Shown: piece after piece, positions 46,355 to 55,508 of the stretch
How positions within the stretch are numbered: the first letter of the stretch is position 1
How the letters are laid out: each line of letters begins with the position of its first letter
NCBI RefSeq assembly: GCF_004115925.1
Contig: NZ_SDDX01000002.1
Coordinates: 62,001 to 126,000 of the forward strand
DNA from: Lelliottia nimipressuralis
GTDB lineage: Bacteria; Pseudomonadota; Gammaproteobacteria; Enterobacterales; Enterobacteriaceae
Direction: 5' to 3'
Length of the DNA: 64,000 bases
Notes under the pieces: generated by a model
Seen by the model: only the letters and a program-made list of their open reading frames with translations
Told to the model about the DNA's origin: nothing
Databases searched by the model: none
Program-made: the position numbers and the translations under genes

Positions 46355-49062
46355 GGCATGTTCTCTTGTTTCATCTGACCAATGATTTGGCCAAGTTGCC
46401 GGTTATGTTCGAAGGAGATATCACGAGTGGCACTATGCCCCGCATTGTCCAGGATGATGGTCATTAATGCCGAAAGCCAGTCCCCCATATAGGCAACGCC
46501 AGGCTGTGGGGCGACAGAAGTCAGTTTGGGCAATTCATCGCTGGCAAGGGATGTCTGGCGGGCAAAAACTTTATTTTTCTCACCCACATAGCTATTGGGA
46601 ATTTGTTCTTCTGGTAAGGATAGATAGCCAAACCAGGCGATAAAATCTCGCATTGCAAGTTGGGCACGCAGTACCTGACGCGCCAGCAACTGCTCACGTC
46701 GTGTACCTGCCTGCTCCTGTCCTGCCAGAGCACGTTTTAACATTCCCTCGAGATCCAGTCGCGTGGCGGCAGTGATCAGCTCTTCGCATAACTGATTGAT
46801 CATCTCACCAGTCATCCCTAACTGTTTCCAGTGAGCGGTTTGGTGCGGCAACTCTCGCAGATGCGCCACCCAGGCTTTGAAGGCCTGATGGGCGAACTCA
46901 TCATCCCTACCTACGCGTTCAGATGTGGGGGCAGACTGAGTAGCGGCAAGCCTCTCATTGAGATTCTCATCGGCGAAAGGATTGCTGGCAAATGGGTTAT
47001 TACCAAATGGATTGTTGCCAAAAGGATTAGCAGTAAAAGCATTCTGCGGGCGCGGTTCATCACCTTCTTGCGGATCACGATCCTGATTACGAATACTTAG
47101 ATAGATGTTATGCAGTTCGTGAGAAGGCAGATCCAGGCTGGTGATCATCTCACCCAGGCTGTGCGGACAAGTGGATAAACCTTGCCAAAGCTCTTTGGCG
47201 ATAGCTTGTTTTTTAACGATCTGCCCGTCACCATCATGCTCGTACCACCGGCCAAGGCGTTGATCACCCGTTTCGTGGCGACATTGCAATAACTGTTCTT
47301 GCAACCGCTCCAATTTGAATTTCAGATGAGCAACGCCACGCAGGGCTTCTGTCAGGCGGGAAATCCCTCCGTCATTGAGCTGAAGCATCCCCTGCCACGC
47401 CTCTTTTGGCTCGGCAACGTGACGACGGACATTATTGCCAGTAATAAAAACATGACCCATGCTATCGAGCACATCGCGGTAGCGTTCAGCAAGCGCCACT
47501 TCTTTGAGGTTCTCATGACCTGGTTCATTTTCAAGCGTCAGGAAGGGGTTATCAATTCCTGGTTTACGCACCAGGAAGCAGTTATCAAAAGGCTTACCCG
47601 GTGACCACTCTTTTAACCAGTCGTACTGGGCAAAACGTTCCAGCAGCGTCATATGCAGCATGCCTTCCCAGGCCTCTTTTAACTGACTTTCCGTTTTTTT
47701 CAGATTGTCAGTAATGCGCATATCACACATTGTGATGGCCCAAAATAGGCCTGCTTTGCTTTTCCCACGCTCCTCTGCAGTTTTACCTTGTGTTTTCTCA
47801 ACCCAGCGTGTCAGAACCGGGCCGACATCGGAAACATCACTTTGCTTGAACGAGCTGGCACACACTACCAGCGCATTCATTTCCTGATTATCGGTGTAAC
47901 GCTCAAATAGATAGGCAACTTTGCCCCTTAGCAGCAGCTGCGATACCGGGTTCTGCCCATCCTGAGCAGCATCTTTCAGAGTCAAGAGCTTGAGCCGACC
48001 GCGATAACCGGGGAAGTCGAGTAAATCGACCTGCTCCATCATGCTGTTGTTTGTCACTTCGGCGAGCGGGAAAATAAGCTCTGAAGTCAGTGCCGCCAGT
48101 TCCGCCTGTGACAAGGCGGCGCTACCGGTTTGCAGGCCCTCTTTCCAGTAACGTATTTCGACAGTACGATCCTGATTCGACCCCAGACGATTCAGACTGT
48201 CGACATTCATTATGCTCCCACTGCTATGATCGGTAAGGGTTTCTAAGGGTGCAAACACCATTTTGGCGTGATTGAGTTTCGCCAGCACGCCCGCTAGTGA
48301 ACGATAGGTCTCAGTGAGTTCCGGTTGCTCACCCCAGAGAAGTGAAAATAGGTCCGCACGTTCGCGTGGGTTGAGCGCTGGAGCAATTTTAAGCACCTGT
48401 GGCCACCAGGCATGCTCAAGCTTTTCAACTGATTTTTTGAACGACGCGTTCAGATAGTCCCACAGCGCTACAACATCCTCACGGCTAACACCATTATTAG
48501 CCTCTGACTGACTGTTGCGTTGCAAGAAAGGACGCAGGCTTTCTTCGATGCGGTTCTCATCAATCTGATAATTCAGTTGCTCGTGATTGAAGTCGTTAAA
48601 CCAGGTGTTCGCGAGAATCTTTGCCAGGTCAATTTCACTGAACAGGCGCAAAGGCACGGGATAACCCACAGGAGCCTCGGGCGCGTTTGAGGTGAAGCGC
48701 GTGACCAGACCAGTCGCCTCTTTACCACCGCCAACCGGATTAACTTCTTTGATAAAGTCTACGAGCTGGTTGCCATAGCGTGCCCCTAGCTCACCATTAC
48801 TGCCCGCAGCTAATGCTGAGATAAGATAAGATTTCCCCGCTTGCGAGATACCGAAGAAACCCACGGTCATCGGAGTCGTGGAAACCTGAGTCAGATTGTT
48901 CGCCAGGTTGCGGGTTCGCAGTAAATTCAGATTCAGCTTGTCGGCTTCATTGTCGAGACGACGAGAACTTGTTCGAACGCTTTCAACCCATCCCAGCGCA
49001 TCCTGACAACCCTGAGCGATAGCAGCCCAACCTTGTTGCAGAGTATTTTGATCGTTGTTCAT
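46348..49062 (-). CDS. srfC: SrfC family protein, large P-loop GTPase-like (dynamin-like)
   Basis: The 904-residue protein matches the family called virulence factor SrfC. It has a Walker A GISQAGKS (residues 71-78) and a G3-like DFPG in VDLLDFPGYRG (349-352), as expected of dynamin-type GTPases, then a helical region with many charged residues. Residues 674-698 contain five N-[P/A]-F-x-x units (NAFTA, NPFGN, NPFGN, NPFAS, NPFAD). It is probably cytosolic. SrfC is always found with SrfB, and in Salmonella the genes belong to the SsrB-activated srfABC set; its biochemical role is not established. The start overlaps the srfB stop by one base. Confidence 0.9.
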   Translation of the reverse strand: MNNDQNTLQQGWAAIAQGCQDALGWVESVRTSSRRLDNEADKLNLNLLRTRNLANNLTQVSTTPMTVGFFGISQAGKSYLISALAAGSNGELGARYGNQLVDFIKEVNPVGGGKEATGLVTRFTSNAPEAPVGYPVPLRLFSEIDLAKILANTWFNDFNHEQLNYQIDENRIEESLRPFLQRNSQSEANNGVSREDVVALWDYLNASFKKSVEKLEHAWWPQVLKIAPALNPRERADLFSLLWGEQPELTETYRSLAGVLAKLNHAKMVFAPLETLTDHSSGSIMNVDSLNRLGSNQDRTVEIRYWKEGLQTGSAALSQAELAALTSELIFPLAEVTNNSMMEQVDLLDFPGYRGRLKLLTLKDAAQDGQNPVSQLLLRGKVAYLFERYTDNQEMNALVVCASSFKQSDVSDVGPVLTRWVEKTQGKTAEERGKSKAGLFWAITMCDMRITDNLKKTESQLKEAWEGMLHMTLLERFAQYDWLKEWSPGKPFDNCFLVRKPGIDNPFLTLENEPGHENLKEVALAERYRDVLDSMGHVFITGNNVRRHVAEPKEAWQGMLQLNDGGISRLTEALRGVAHLKFKLERLQEQLLQCRHETGDQRLGRWYEHDGDGQIVKKQAIAKELWQGLSTCPHSLGEMITSLDLPSHELHNIYLSIRNQDRDPQEGDEPRPQNAFTANPFGNNPFGNNPFASNPFADENLNERLAATQSAPTSERVGRDDEFAHQAFKAWVAHLRELPHQTAHWKQLGMTGEMINQLCEELITAATRLDLEGMLKRALAGQEQAGTRREQLLARQVLRAQLAMRDFIAWFGYLSLPEEQIPNSYVGEKNKVFARQTSLASDELPKLTSVAPQPGVAYMGDWLSALMTIILDNAGHSATRDISFEHNRQLGQIIGQMKQENMPC
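46969..47043 (-). repeat. Tandem 15-base repeats encoding N-[P/A]-F-x-x units in srfC
   Basis: Five tandem 15-base units encode NAFTA-NPFGN-NPFGN-NPFAS-NPFAD. The repeats differ at silent positions, which argues against very recent duplication. Confidence 0.85.
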
Positions 49063-52000
49063 TATTTCTTCACACTCCCGCTATCGAGCCAATGTCGACT
49101 ATCAATAAGTCCCGTATCGGGCATGGTATTAAATTCCAGCTCTACATCATTTTTGCTGAAAGATTTGTCGGTGTTACTACTTACATCTGCAATCGTCAGG
49201 CGATCGCTGATAAGCCCTAATTTTCGTGCGGCTTTACCTTTATCAATCATCAATCTGACTTTGATATAAGGGGAGCCATTGTCCATCGACATTGCCGCTG
49301 AGAATTTTTTTCGTCCTGACTCGCTAAAACGCAGGGTGTATAGGGGAGCTGCAGACCAACGCTCCGCATCCAGTTGGCGATAGCCTAATCGAAGGTCACC
49401 ACGCATGACGATACTCTGCGTTGTTGCTTCCCTTTCCTCATTCATTACCACTGGTAATTTAATTTGCCCGTTTTCTGATTCGATATGGCGATAAATAACG
49501 TCGGCATCGTGTATCAGATTATCCATATCAATGATGCCGATATGGCGAATGGTTGAATAAGGTTTCAGCGCCGAGATACGGAAGTGGAAATTAGGAATAC
49601 TATGATTAGCACAGAGCTGCGACAGCATTGCGCCGACAGAAGCGGTACTCTTCGGATCGTCAATATGGCCGTTTTTATGGAACGGATACCAGGTACCGGT
49701 CTGGTAGCCATGCAGGGCTAAAATGCGTCCCGGAGGTAATGGCAAATTACGACGGACAATGGCCTGGATTCCCGGTAATTGCGACGGCCGCCCGGTCAAC
49801 AACAGTAGATCGCAATGATAATAGGATAACACCTCACACAGTGCGGTAAGGACTTTATCGATGTTGAACTTTCCTGAGCACAAATCATTGTGCAGCTTTG
49901 TCAGCGCGAGATTGAGGGTAATGTCCCCCAGATTGAAGTCACTTGGTCCTCCCGCCTTTTGCACTTCACGACGCACAAACCCCGCAACCTCTTCACTGAT
50001 ACTTCCTGCCGGCAGGAGTTCACTGACTCGCTGGCTGATGAGGAGATGCGTCTGTTCATTCTGCGGATCAAACTGTTCATAGCGGGTTAATATGTGCAGA
50101 GCCAGCGGTACAAAAAGCTGTAAGCTCAGTTGCTGACGCAACACCGCTTCTGCGGCACTAATATTTTGTGAACCACATAGCTGGGACATCAGTGTTTCGA
50201 CTGTACGCACACCGGCTTCGCGCAGCGACAATTCAAAGGCAGGAAGTACGTAGGACTGAATTACATCAAGCAGTATGTCATCGCCTGCAATTTTGAAACT
50301 GTCGCGGAAACGCTGGTGAGGAATGATATGGACATTCGCGCCACCTCCAGAGACCCCGTTCCTGTCCAGCTTATAATCGGAGATGACGAGATCCGTTGTT
50401 CCCCCGCCGATATCAATTGACGCAATAGTAATACTTTCACGTTCTTTGCGATCCGGACGACCCAGGGTATCGAAAAACACTTCCGGATGGCCGGCGAAAT
50501 TCTGATTGATCTCGGTGTAGAGATAAACCAGTTGTGCACAAGAGGCCTCATCCCACTCCACGCGAATTTTAGGCAAAGGAATCTTGATGTTCTCTTTGCT
50601 GTACTCTTCGAGCTCGTCGACGTAAGGATCATTCTCGCCAGTGTGCCAGCGCAGAGATTTCCAAACTAACCCTACGGCCTGACGCATTTTTTCATCAAGA
50701 ATGCAGCGTTCAGCCATTGGCAAACCCGGTGGGACAGTCAGAATAATATGACGTAATTGACGAGGCAGCCCGGCATGCCCTTCGCGAATTCGTTGCTCAG
50801 GGCTGTTGATTTGGCTAATAGCCTGAGTCAACACCTCTGAGAGCATGAAAGTCATCAAAGAGCTGCGGGAGTAGCGTGGCGTGAAGACAGGGATCCGATC
50901 CATCTCGTCTTCGATGGTGTGAAGTGCTTCGCCTTTTTCATCAATTAAATTGGCAAAAGGAGCAGCAGTGGCAAGAGGATTGGTATCCTGCACGTAGCTG
51001 CCGTTAAAACGCCAGCCTTGTCCATAAAATTTCTCATCCCACAGATAACGTTTTGGGCTGGATAATCCAGTAGAGCCTTCACTGCCCCTACGCCGCGCAG
51101 CTAAGCGACTGGCCTCACCGCCAATTCGGGCGATTGTCGGCCACTGAAAAGCATCGTGACGACCGCTCCGCACTGAATAATGATCTTTGCCAAAAAATGC
51201 CTGAGAGAACTCTACTTTGCTTTCAAAAGGTTCAGTATAGACATGTTCAGGAGCGCTAAGATCGCGCAGTTTCAGCACATAATTGTGCATGAGTCCTGAA
51301 CCAGACTGCCCGTGGTCTTCAATGAGAATACCGCAGGTACGAGAGTTGCCCACATCCAGAATCAGGTCGACGGGAATCGGTTTGATGGCATTGACTTCCC
51401 GGTTAGCGATCACCTTGAATTGTGGCAATTCGATAGACGGTTCTGTCTGGGTTTCCAGACCTTCCAGCGGGATAGCCATTAACGAGAGCAGATTGAGATA
51501 ATGCGCTAGCGGGTATTGTTGCGCTATCTCATCTTCACGTTCATCGATATCACGACCTTTACTGGCTTCTTTATAAACTTCCACCAGCCAGTCTTTGACC
51601 CAGTCCTGAGTCAAATACCAGCTAAGCGCATAAGTCGCGGTGGCAACTGCGAAAGTAGCACCGGCATTCACATCTTCATGATTAGGACTAAGGTCTGCAG
51701 CCGATTGCTGTTTGGCCATGATACGCGTATCAATAGCCAGCGTCATACGGTGGCTATGACCGTCCAGATCGGGCACAGGCAGTTTCACAATTCGGAAGCG
51801 CGCCCAGTTCAGTGGGCCTTCCTGGTAAATATTCGGCAGACTGAAGCGAAACAGAGGCAGGGGCAGCCAAACGCTGTCGAGCAGTTTAAGGCTCTGCTCA
51901 ACAGGGATATCGTATTGGCTTTTGGCCTTTTCATAGTTGTCTGGCGTTGGCTGATAGAAATAGTAATCACGCTGCTCGTTATAAATCAGACGAGTGAGCA

Positions 52001-52130
52001 CGCCGTTCGCAAGTTTGACAAACTCACCCGCGGATTGGCGTTTGAGGTTTAAGCCGAAATCCATAAACTGAATTCCGGAGTCACCCACCAGGGTGATCTG
52101 ACGATCAAAGGAAACAATCTCAGGCAACAT
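49062..52130 (-). CDS. srfB: SrfB family protein, Hsp70/actin-like ATPase
   Basis: The 1022-residue protein matches the virulence factor SrfB family. It has the three motifs of the actin-Hsp70 fold: a phosphate-1 loop LILDVGNSRTCGILI (about 255-269), a phosphate-2 loop SIDIGGGTTDLVISDY (about 567-583) and an adenosine motif LLLLTGRPSQLPGIQ (about 771-786). The N-terminal 250 residues are specific to the family. It is predicted to be cytosolic and could act as a chaperone-like or polymerising motor for SrfC. It starts 18 bases after srfA and overlaps srfC by one base. Confidence 0.9.
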   Translation of the reverse strand: MLPEIVSFDRQITLVGDSGIQFMDFGLNLKRQSAGEFVKLANGVLTRLIYNEQRDYYFYQPTPDNYEKAKSQYDIPVEQSLKLLDSVWLPLPLFRFSLPNIYQEGPLNWARFRIVKLPVPDLDGHSHRMTLAIDTRIMAKQQSAADLSPNHEDVNAGATFAVATATYALSWYLTQDWVKDWLVEVYKEASKGRDIDEREDEIAQQYPLAHYLNLLSLMAIPLEGLETQTEPSIELPQFKVIANREVNAIKPIPVDLILDVGNSRTCGILIEDHGQSGSGLMHNYVLKLRDLSAPEHVYTEPFESKVEFSQAFFGKDHYSVRSGRHDAFQWPTIARIGGEASRLAARRRGSEGSTGLSSPKRYLWDEKFYGQGWRFNGSYVQDTNPLATAAPFANLIDEKGEALHTIEDEMDRIPVFTPRYSRSSLMTFMLSEVLTQAISQINSPEQRIREGHAGLPRQLRHIILTVPPGLPMAERCILDEKMRQAVGLVWKSLRWHTGENDPYVDELEEYSKENIKIPLPKIRVEWDEASCAQLVYLYTEINQNFAGHPEVFFDTLGRPDRKERESITIASIDIGGGTTDLVISDYKLDRNGVSGGGANVHIIPHQRFRDSFKIAGDDILLDVIQSYVLPAFELSLREAGVRTVETLMSQLCGSQNISAAEAVLRQQLSLQLFVPLALHILTRYEQFDPQNEQTHLLISQRVSELLPAGSISEEVAGFVRREVQKAGGPSDFNLGDITLNLALTKLHNDLCSGKFNIDKVLTALCEVLSYYHCDLLLLTGRPSQLPGIQAIVRRNLPLPPGRILALHGYQTGTWYPFHKNGHIDDPKSTASVGAMLSQLCANHSIPNFHFRISALKPYSTIRHIGIIDMDNLIHDADVIYRHIESENGQIKLPVVMNEEREATTQSIVMRGDLRLGYRQLDAERWSAAPLYTLRFSESGRKKFSAAMSMDNGSPYIKVRLMIDKGKAARKLGLISDRLTIADVSSNTDKSFSKNDVELEFNTMPDTGLIDSRHWLDSGSVKK

Positions 52131-52148
52131 AATCTAATTCGTCCCTGT

Positions 52149-53627
52149 TTAAGTATTGGGTTGAAGCATACGAATGGGGAACGTTTTGTCCCCATCATTG
52201 TTGCCGACACAATCGGCATGGCCAGACGCAGGTGATTTGCACTCTATTTTTGGGCCAATAAAATTGGAGCCATCGCTACATTTCATCTGTTCGGGATTAG
52301 TAATGCTGAGAGCACCTTTCTGCACACTACCTCTGGCAGAGCCAGTACAGGTCACGCCATTGGACTGGCGAACACTGACCGTGCCATTGCCCTGATTAAA
52401 GTTGTACTGCAACTGCAATGGGCGGCCGGTAAGCTTGTCCTGAATCCCGCCGTTAACCCGCCATTGCCCGTTAAGAAACTGAGCAGGGCCATCAGGCGTG
52501 GCGGCAGGCAGGGTGAGTGGTTCACCCTGAGCAGGTATTACTGGCGGTATGGTATTGGGGACAACTGCTGACTCCTGTGGAGCACCGTTCTGCCCTTCTG
52601 ACGTTGCTGAGGGTGCAACACCAGCCGTCTGTTCAGTGACTAAGGCTTCACCATTTTTCACCGACTCCTGCGCTCCGTGGAGCGTCTCCTCTGCCCCCGG
52701 AGAGAGGACGTCGGCCTGTGCATCAACCCCATCCAACATATGACTGACTTCGCTTGTACCGGCTACGGGTAAATGGTTGGCGGTAGCTGGTTGACCGTTG
52801 ATCAGCGGCGCATTCACGCCATCGGTGACGGAGGCTTTTCCCTCTGGAAGGTTGTGATTGACAGCATCACTGACTGGCAGGCTGTGGTTTTTCTCACTGG
52901 AAATGCCTGGCAACCCCGGGAGTGAAATAGCCGGTACGCAACCACGCAGCAACCCCAATAGTAAGGCAAGGAGAAGTAGGGCTAATAGTAACCAGAGTAA
53001 CCAGCGCCAGTTCCAATTCCAGCGACGCCTCCGTGTAACCCCTTCGGTCGTATTAATATCAGAAACGATCGGCTGTGCCAGCTGCGGTGCCAATGATGCC
53101 ACAGGTGTTTCCACCGGAACTGAGGAAGGTTGCAGCCAATGCATGGGATTGCGCTGCTCACCTTTGGGGTGAATAAATCCCCAAAAAGTAATGACTAATA
53201 CCCCGTTAACCAGATAAAGAAACTCATCATCGGGAAACTGGTCAACTGATTTTAGTAACTGCGCAAATACACGGCGATCGCCGCCAGCTCCGCTTTTCTC
53301 TGCATTAAGCATCTGCTCACTTAATGCCTGCACCGACGTCTGAAAATCGTTGAACTGTTGCCGCGCGGAGGCTCGCTCACTTTCAGTTGCGCTACTCCAG
53401 GGGATGACATCGCCGGCAAAACTACTGTACCAGTCGGTACGATCGCCCCCCTGGTCGTTTTGCGGAATAGCAAGATGTCGTGCCAGGTCGCGACCTGCAT
53501 CGAGGCGGTAGATGGCTTCACGTAGCTGAAATGCCATCTTAAACACGGGATAACCGGTTTCCCCCAGCGCCTTAAACGATGAGTTATTTCCGGTACGTAA
53601 TAGTGGTCCCTGAATCGAATTTCGCAT
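52149..53627 (-). CDS. srfA: SrfA family single-pass membrane protein
   Basis: The 492-residue protein matches the SrfA family. Residues 1-165 form a cytosolic domain, followed by a basic stretch RRRRWNWNWRW and a membrane segment at about 209-227. Behind it comes a long Pro/Ala/Ser-rich linker (230-380) and a C-terminal domain (390-492) with four cysteines (VTCTGS, MKCSDG, IECKS, ADCVGN) that could form disulfides in the periplasm. The N-terminal domain resembles that of the TerD-like membrane protein encoded just upstream. It is 18 bases before srfB. Confidence 0.85.
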   Translation of the reverse strand: MRNSIQGPLLRTGNNSSFKALGETGYPVFKMAFQLREAIYRLDAGRDLARHLAIPQNDQGGDRTDWYSSFAGDVIPWSSATESERASARQQFNDFQTSVQALSEQMLNAEKSGAGGDRRVFAQLLKSVDQFPDDEFLYLVNGVLVITFWGFIHPKGEQRNPMHWLQPSSVPVETPVASLAPQLAQPIVSDINTTEGVTRRRRWNWNWRWLLWLLLALLLLALLLGLLRGCVPAISLPGLPGISSEKNHSLPVSDAVNHNLPEGKASVTDGVNAPLINGQPATANHLPVAGTSEVSHMLDGVDAQADVLSPGAEETLHGAQESVKNGEALVTEQTAGVAPSATSEGQNGAPQESAVVPNTIPPVIPAQGEPLTLPAATPDGPAQFLNGQWRVNGGIQDKLTGRPLQLQYNFNQGNGTVSVRQSNGVTCTGSARGSVQKGALSITNPEQMKCSDGSNFIGPKIECKSPASGHADCVGNNDGDKTFPIRMLQPNT

Positions 53628-53678
53628 TGTCTAAACCTTGTAGGGCTGTTAATTAACGCAAATCAAACACAAACATGG

Positions 53679-54833
53679 CTAATTTTTGCTCGCACCAGGC
53701 GTCCATTTAAAGCCCCAGCCGTAATGCTTATCCAGTGACTCACGATTGCGGAAGAAACTGTTAAGCCGCTCCACTTTGATATCACCATTAACATTTTTTA
53801 AACGAGCGATTGCCACAACGTTATTGAGTTCACTTCCTTCTACCAACGTTGAAGTGACAGGAGGCTGTTCAGGGACATAGATAGTGATAGTGGCATCAGT
53901 ACCCTTCCAGTTATCCGTACCGCCGTAGATAAAGGTGTAAATCAGCACTTCATCAATCTCTTGCCATTGGCTACCGTTGATAAAAAGCCATTCACCATCC
54001 TGGTCATCCCCCCCACGAAGATCTTTCGGCAACAACATATAGGGCGGTTTGTCATAGTCACCACGAAATTTACTGAGCGCCTCGACTCCGCTTATCTTGC
54101 CATTTTTGAAACGAACAAATGCGGCAATATCCAGATCCACAGGCTCATTATGTTGACCCTGTTGCCACGTCAGATTGACTCTGATACGCCCGAAGTCCTT
54201 TCTTTTTTCGAGACTGATGCTGGGGTTATCCTGCGTTAATTCCGTCTTTTCGGCTGCGGTTTTGGCAACTGCTGCAGGCGTTTCGTTCTGCACGGGAAGA
54301 ATTGTGTCAACGCGGTTTCGGTTGGCAAACCACCACCAGGCGACCGCCAGAAGGAGCAGAAACATCAGCAACATTAACCAAGGCCAGAATCGTTTCCACC
54401 ACGGTACGACTGGTACCACAGTAGCCGCTTTCTCTTGGGGGATAGCCCAGTTGATTAATACAGGTTCGCCACCGACGCTAAAGCAGGTAAGATTCTGTGA
54501 GTGAGTAAGGAGGAGTTGCAATGCTTGAGCGGGTTCCACTTCTCCACGGGCCTTCAGCTGTTCAACCAAACCCGAAACAGTATCCTGGTACTGCTGGCGC
54601 TTGCTCTGGAGTTGATGTTGTTCGGTATCACTCAGCGTGGAATATGGCGCTGCAAATCCTTCTCGCGCAGTCCACCACTCGAGATTACCTTCAGTGCTCC
54701 GACGCGCAGTCGCATAAAGCAATGCAAGAGAGGGTGGAAGGTAACGGTGAATAATAGCGACCGTATCCTCGTAAATAGCGAGGATGGAATCATCAATTGG
54801 CACTGATCGTGTTAATCGTTGCATAGCCCGCAT
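53679..54833 (-). CDS. Membrane-anchored TerD-like protein
   Basis: The 384-residue protein has a cytosolic N-terminal domain (about 1-135), a membrane segment (150-170: FWPWLMLLMFLLLLAVAWWWF), a linker and a C-terminal TerD-like domain (215-380): RVNLTWQQG, VDLDIAAFVRFKNGKISG, an acidic GGDDQDGEWLF like the Ca-binding GDGDDE of TerD, and VVAIARLKNVNGDIKVERLN, then YGWGFKW. Free TerD proteins are soluble and cytosolic. If the topology is N-in, as in the related SrfA, the TerD domain is periplasmic, which would be unusual. The start is ATG 54833; the second methionine is three codons later. It is 51 bases upstream of srfA. Confidence 0.8.
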   Translation of the reverse strand: MRAMQRLTRSVPIDDSILAIYEDTVAIIHRYLPPSLALLYATARRSTEGNLEWWTAREGFAAPYSTLSDTEQHQLQSKRQQYQDTVSGLVEQLKARGEVEPAQALQLLLTHSQNLTCFSVGGEPVLINWAIPQEKAATVVPVVPWWKRFWPWLMLLMFLLLLAVAWWWFANRNRVDTILPVQNETPAAVAKTAAEKTELTQDNPSISLEKRKDFGRIRVNLTWQQGQHNEPVDLDIAAFVRFKNGKISGVEALSKFRGDYDKPPYMLLPKDLRGGDDQDGEWLFINGSQWQEIDEVLIYTFIYGGTDNWKGTDATITIYVPEQPPVTSTLVEGSELNNVVAIARLKNVNGDIKVERLNSFFRNRESLDKHYGWGFKWTPGASKN

Positions 54834-54935
54834 TCATTGTCGTTATCATTAGCATCACACGCTGTGTAGGTGGAGCTATCTTGATCAGAAGGTCTGTTTA
54901 AGGCGGTCGTAAAGACCGCCACGCAAACAACATGC

Positions 54936-55418
54936 TTATTGAAGCGTGTTGGCCTCTTCCAGCGCTGCGACTCTTTTTTTGGCATCTGCAATTTTTGTCT
55001 CAAGAGCGGAAATTTCACTGGCGCTACCCGCTTTCTGAGACTGGCGTTGTAATTCCTGCAATTGCTTAATTTCTTGCTGACGCTGCTTATTGTTAGCTTT
55101 GCTCGACTGAAGTTTTTTAAGCGTCTGCGCCAGATCGGATTGCGCAGCCGTTAACCTGGCTTGTTCATCTGCCAGCTTCTGGCTTGAGGCAAGCTCCCTT
55201 CTTTGGGTATCAGCGAGATCTTGTTGCGCGATTTTATTGTCTCGCTGACTTTGCAGGACCTGACGCTCTTGCTCATCAACTTTCTGTCTATATCCGCCGG
55301 AAGTCGCACAGCTCAGCTTGGTAATAAAACTTGGGTCCTGTGCATGTAAGTCACAGTCCTGAGGAGATGATGCGCATCCGGCAAGTATGAGCGAAGCGAG
55401 TAGTACATATTTTCTCAT
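54936..55418 (-). CDS. Coiled-coil lipoprotein of the Srf locus
   Basis: The 160-residue protein starts at ATG 55418 with a lipoprotein signal MRKYVLLASLILAGC; the lipobox cysteine is residue 15 and is followed by ASS, which favours the outer membrane. A further pair of cysteines (PQDCDLHAQ, LSCATSGG) precedes a long charged coiled coil (about 50-158). An ATG four codons upstream is possible. Together with the next protein it could be the envelope lipoprotein that TagQ is in the Pseudomonas TagQRST system, though I see no direct sequence likeness to TagQ. Confidence 0.78.
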   Translation of the reverse strand: MRKYVLLASLILAGCASSPQDCDLHAQDPSFITKLSCATSGGYRQKVDEQERQVLQSQRDNKIAQQDLADTQRRELASSQKLADEQARLTAAQSDLAQTLKKLQSSKANNKQRQQEIKQLQELQRQSQKAGSASEISALETKIADAKKRVAALEEANTLQ

Positions 55419-55508
55419 GAAGTAGTCCATGAATTGAGAATGCTAAATATGGGGTCGAAGATAACCACAGGAATAAATAGGGCTGACAATAATATCACCC
55501 CGTAATTA

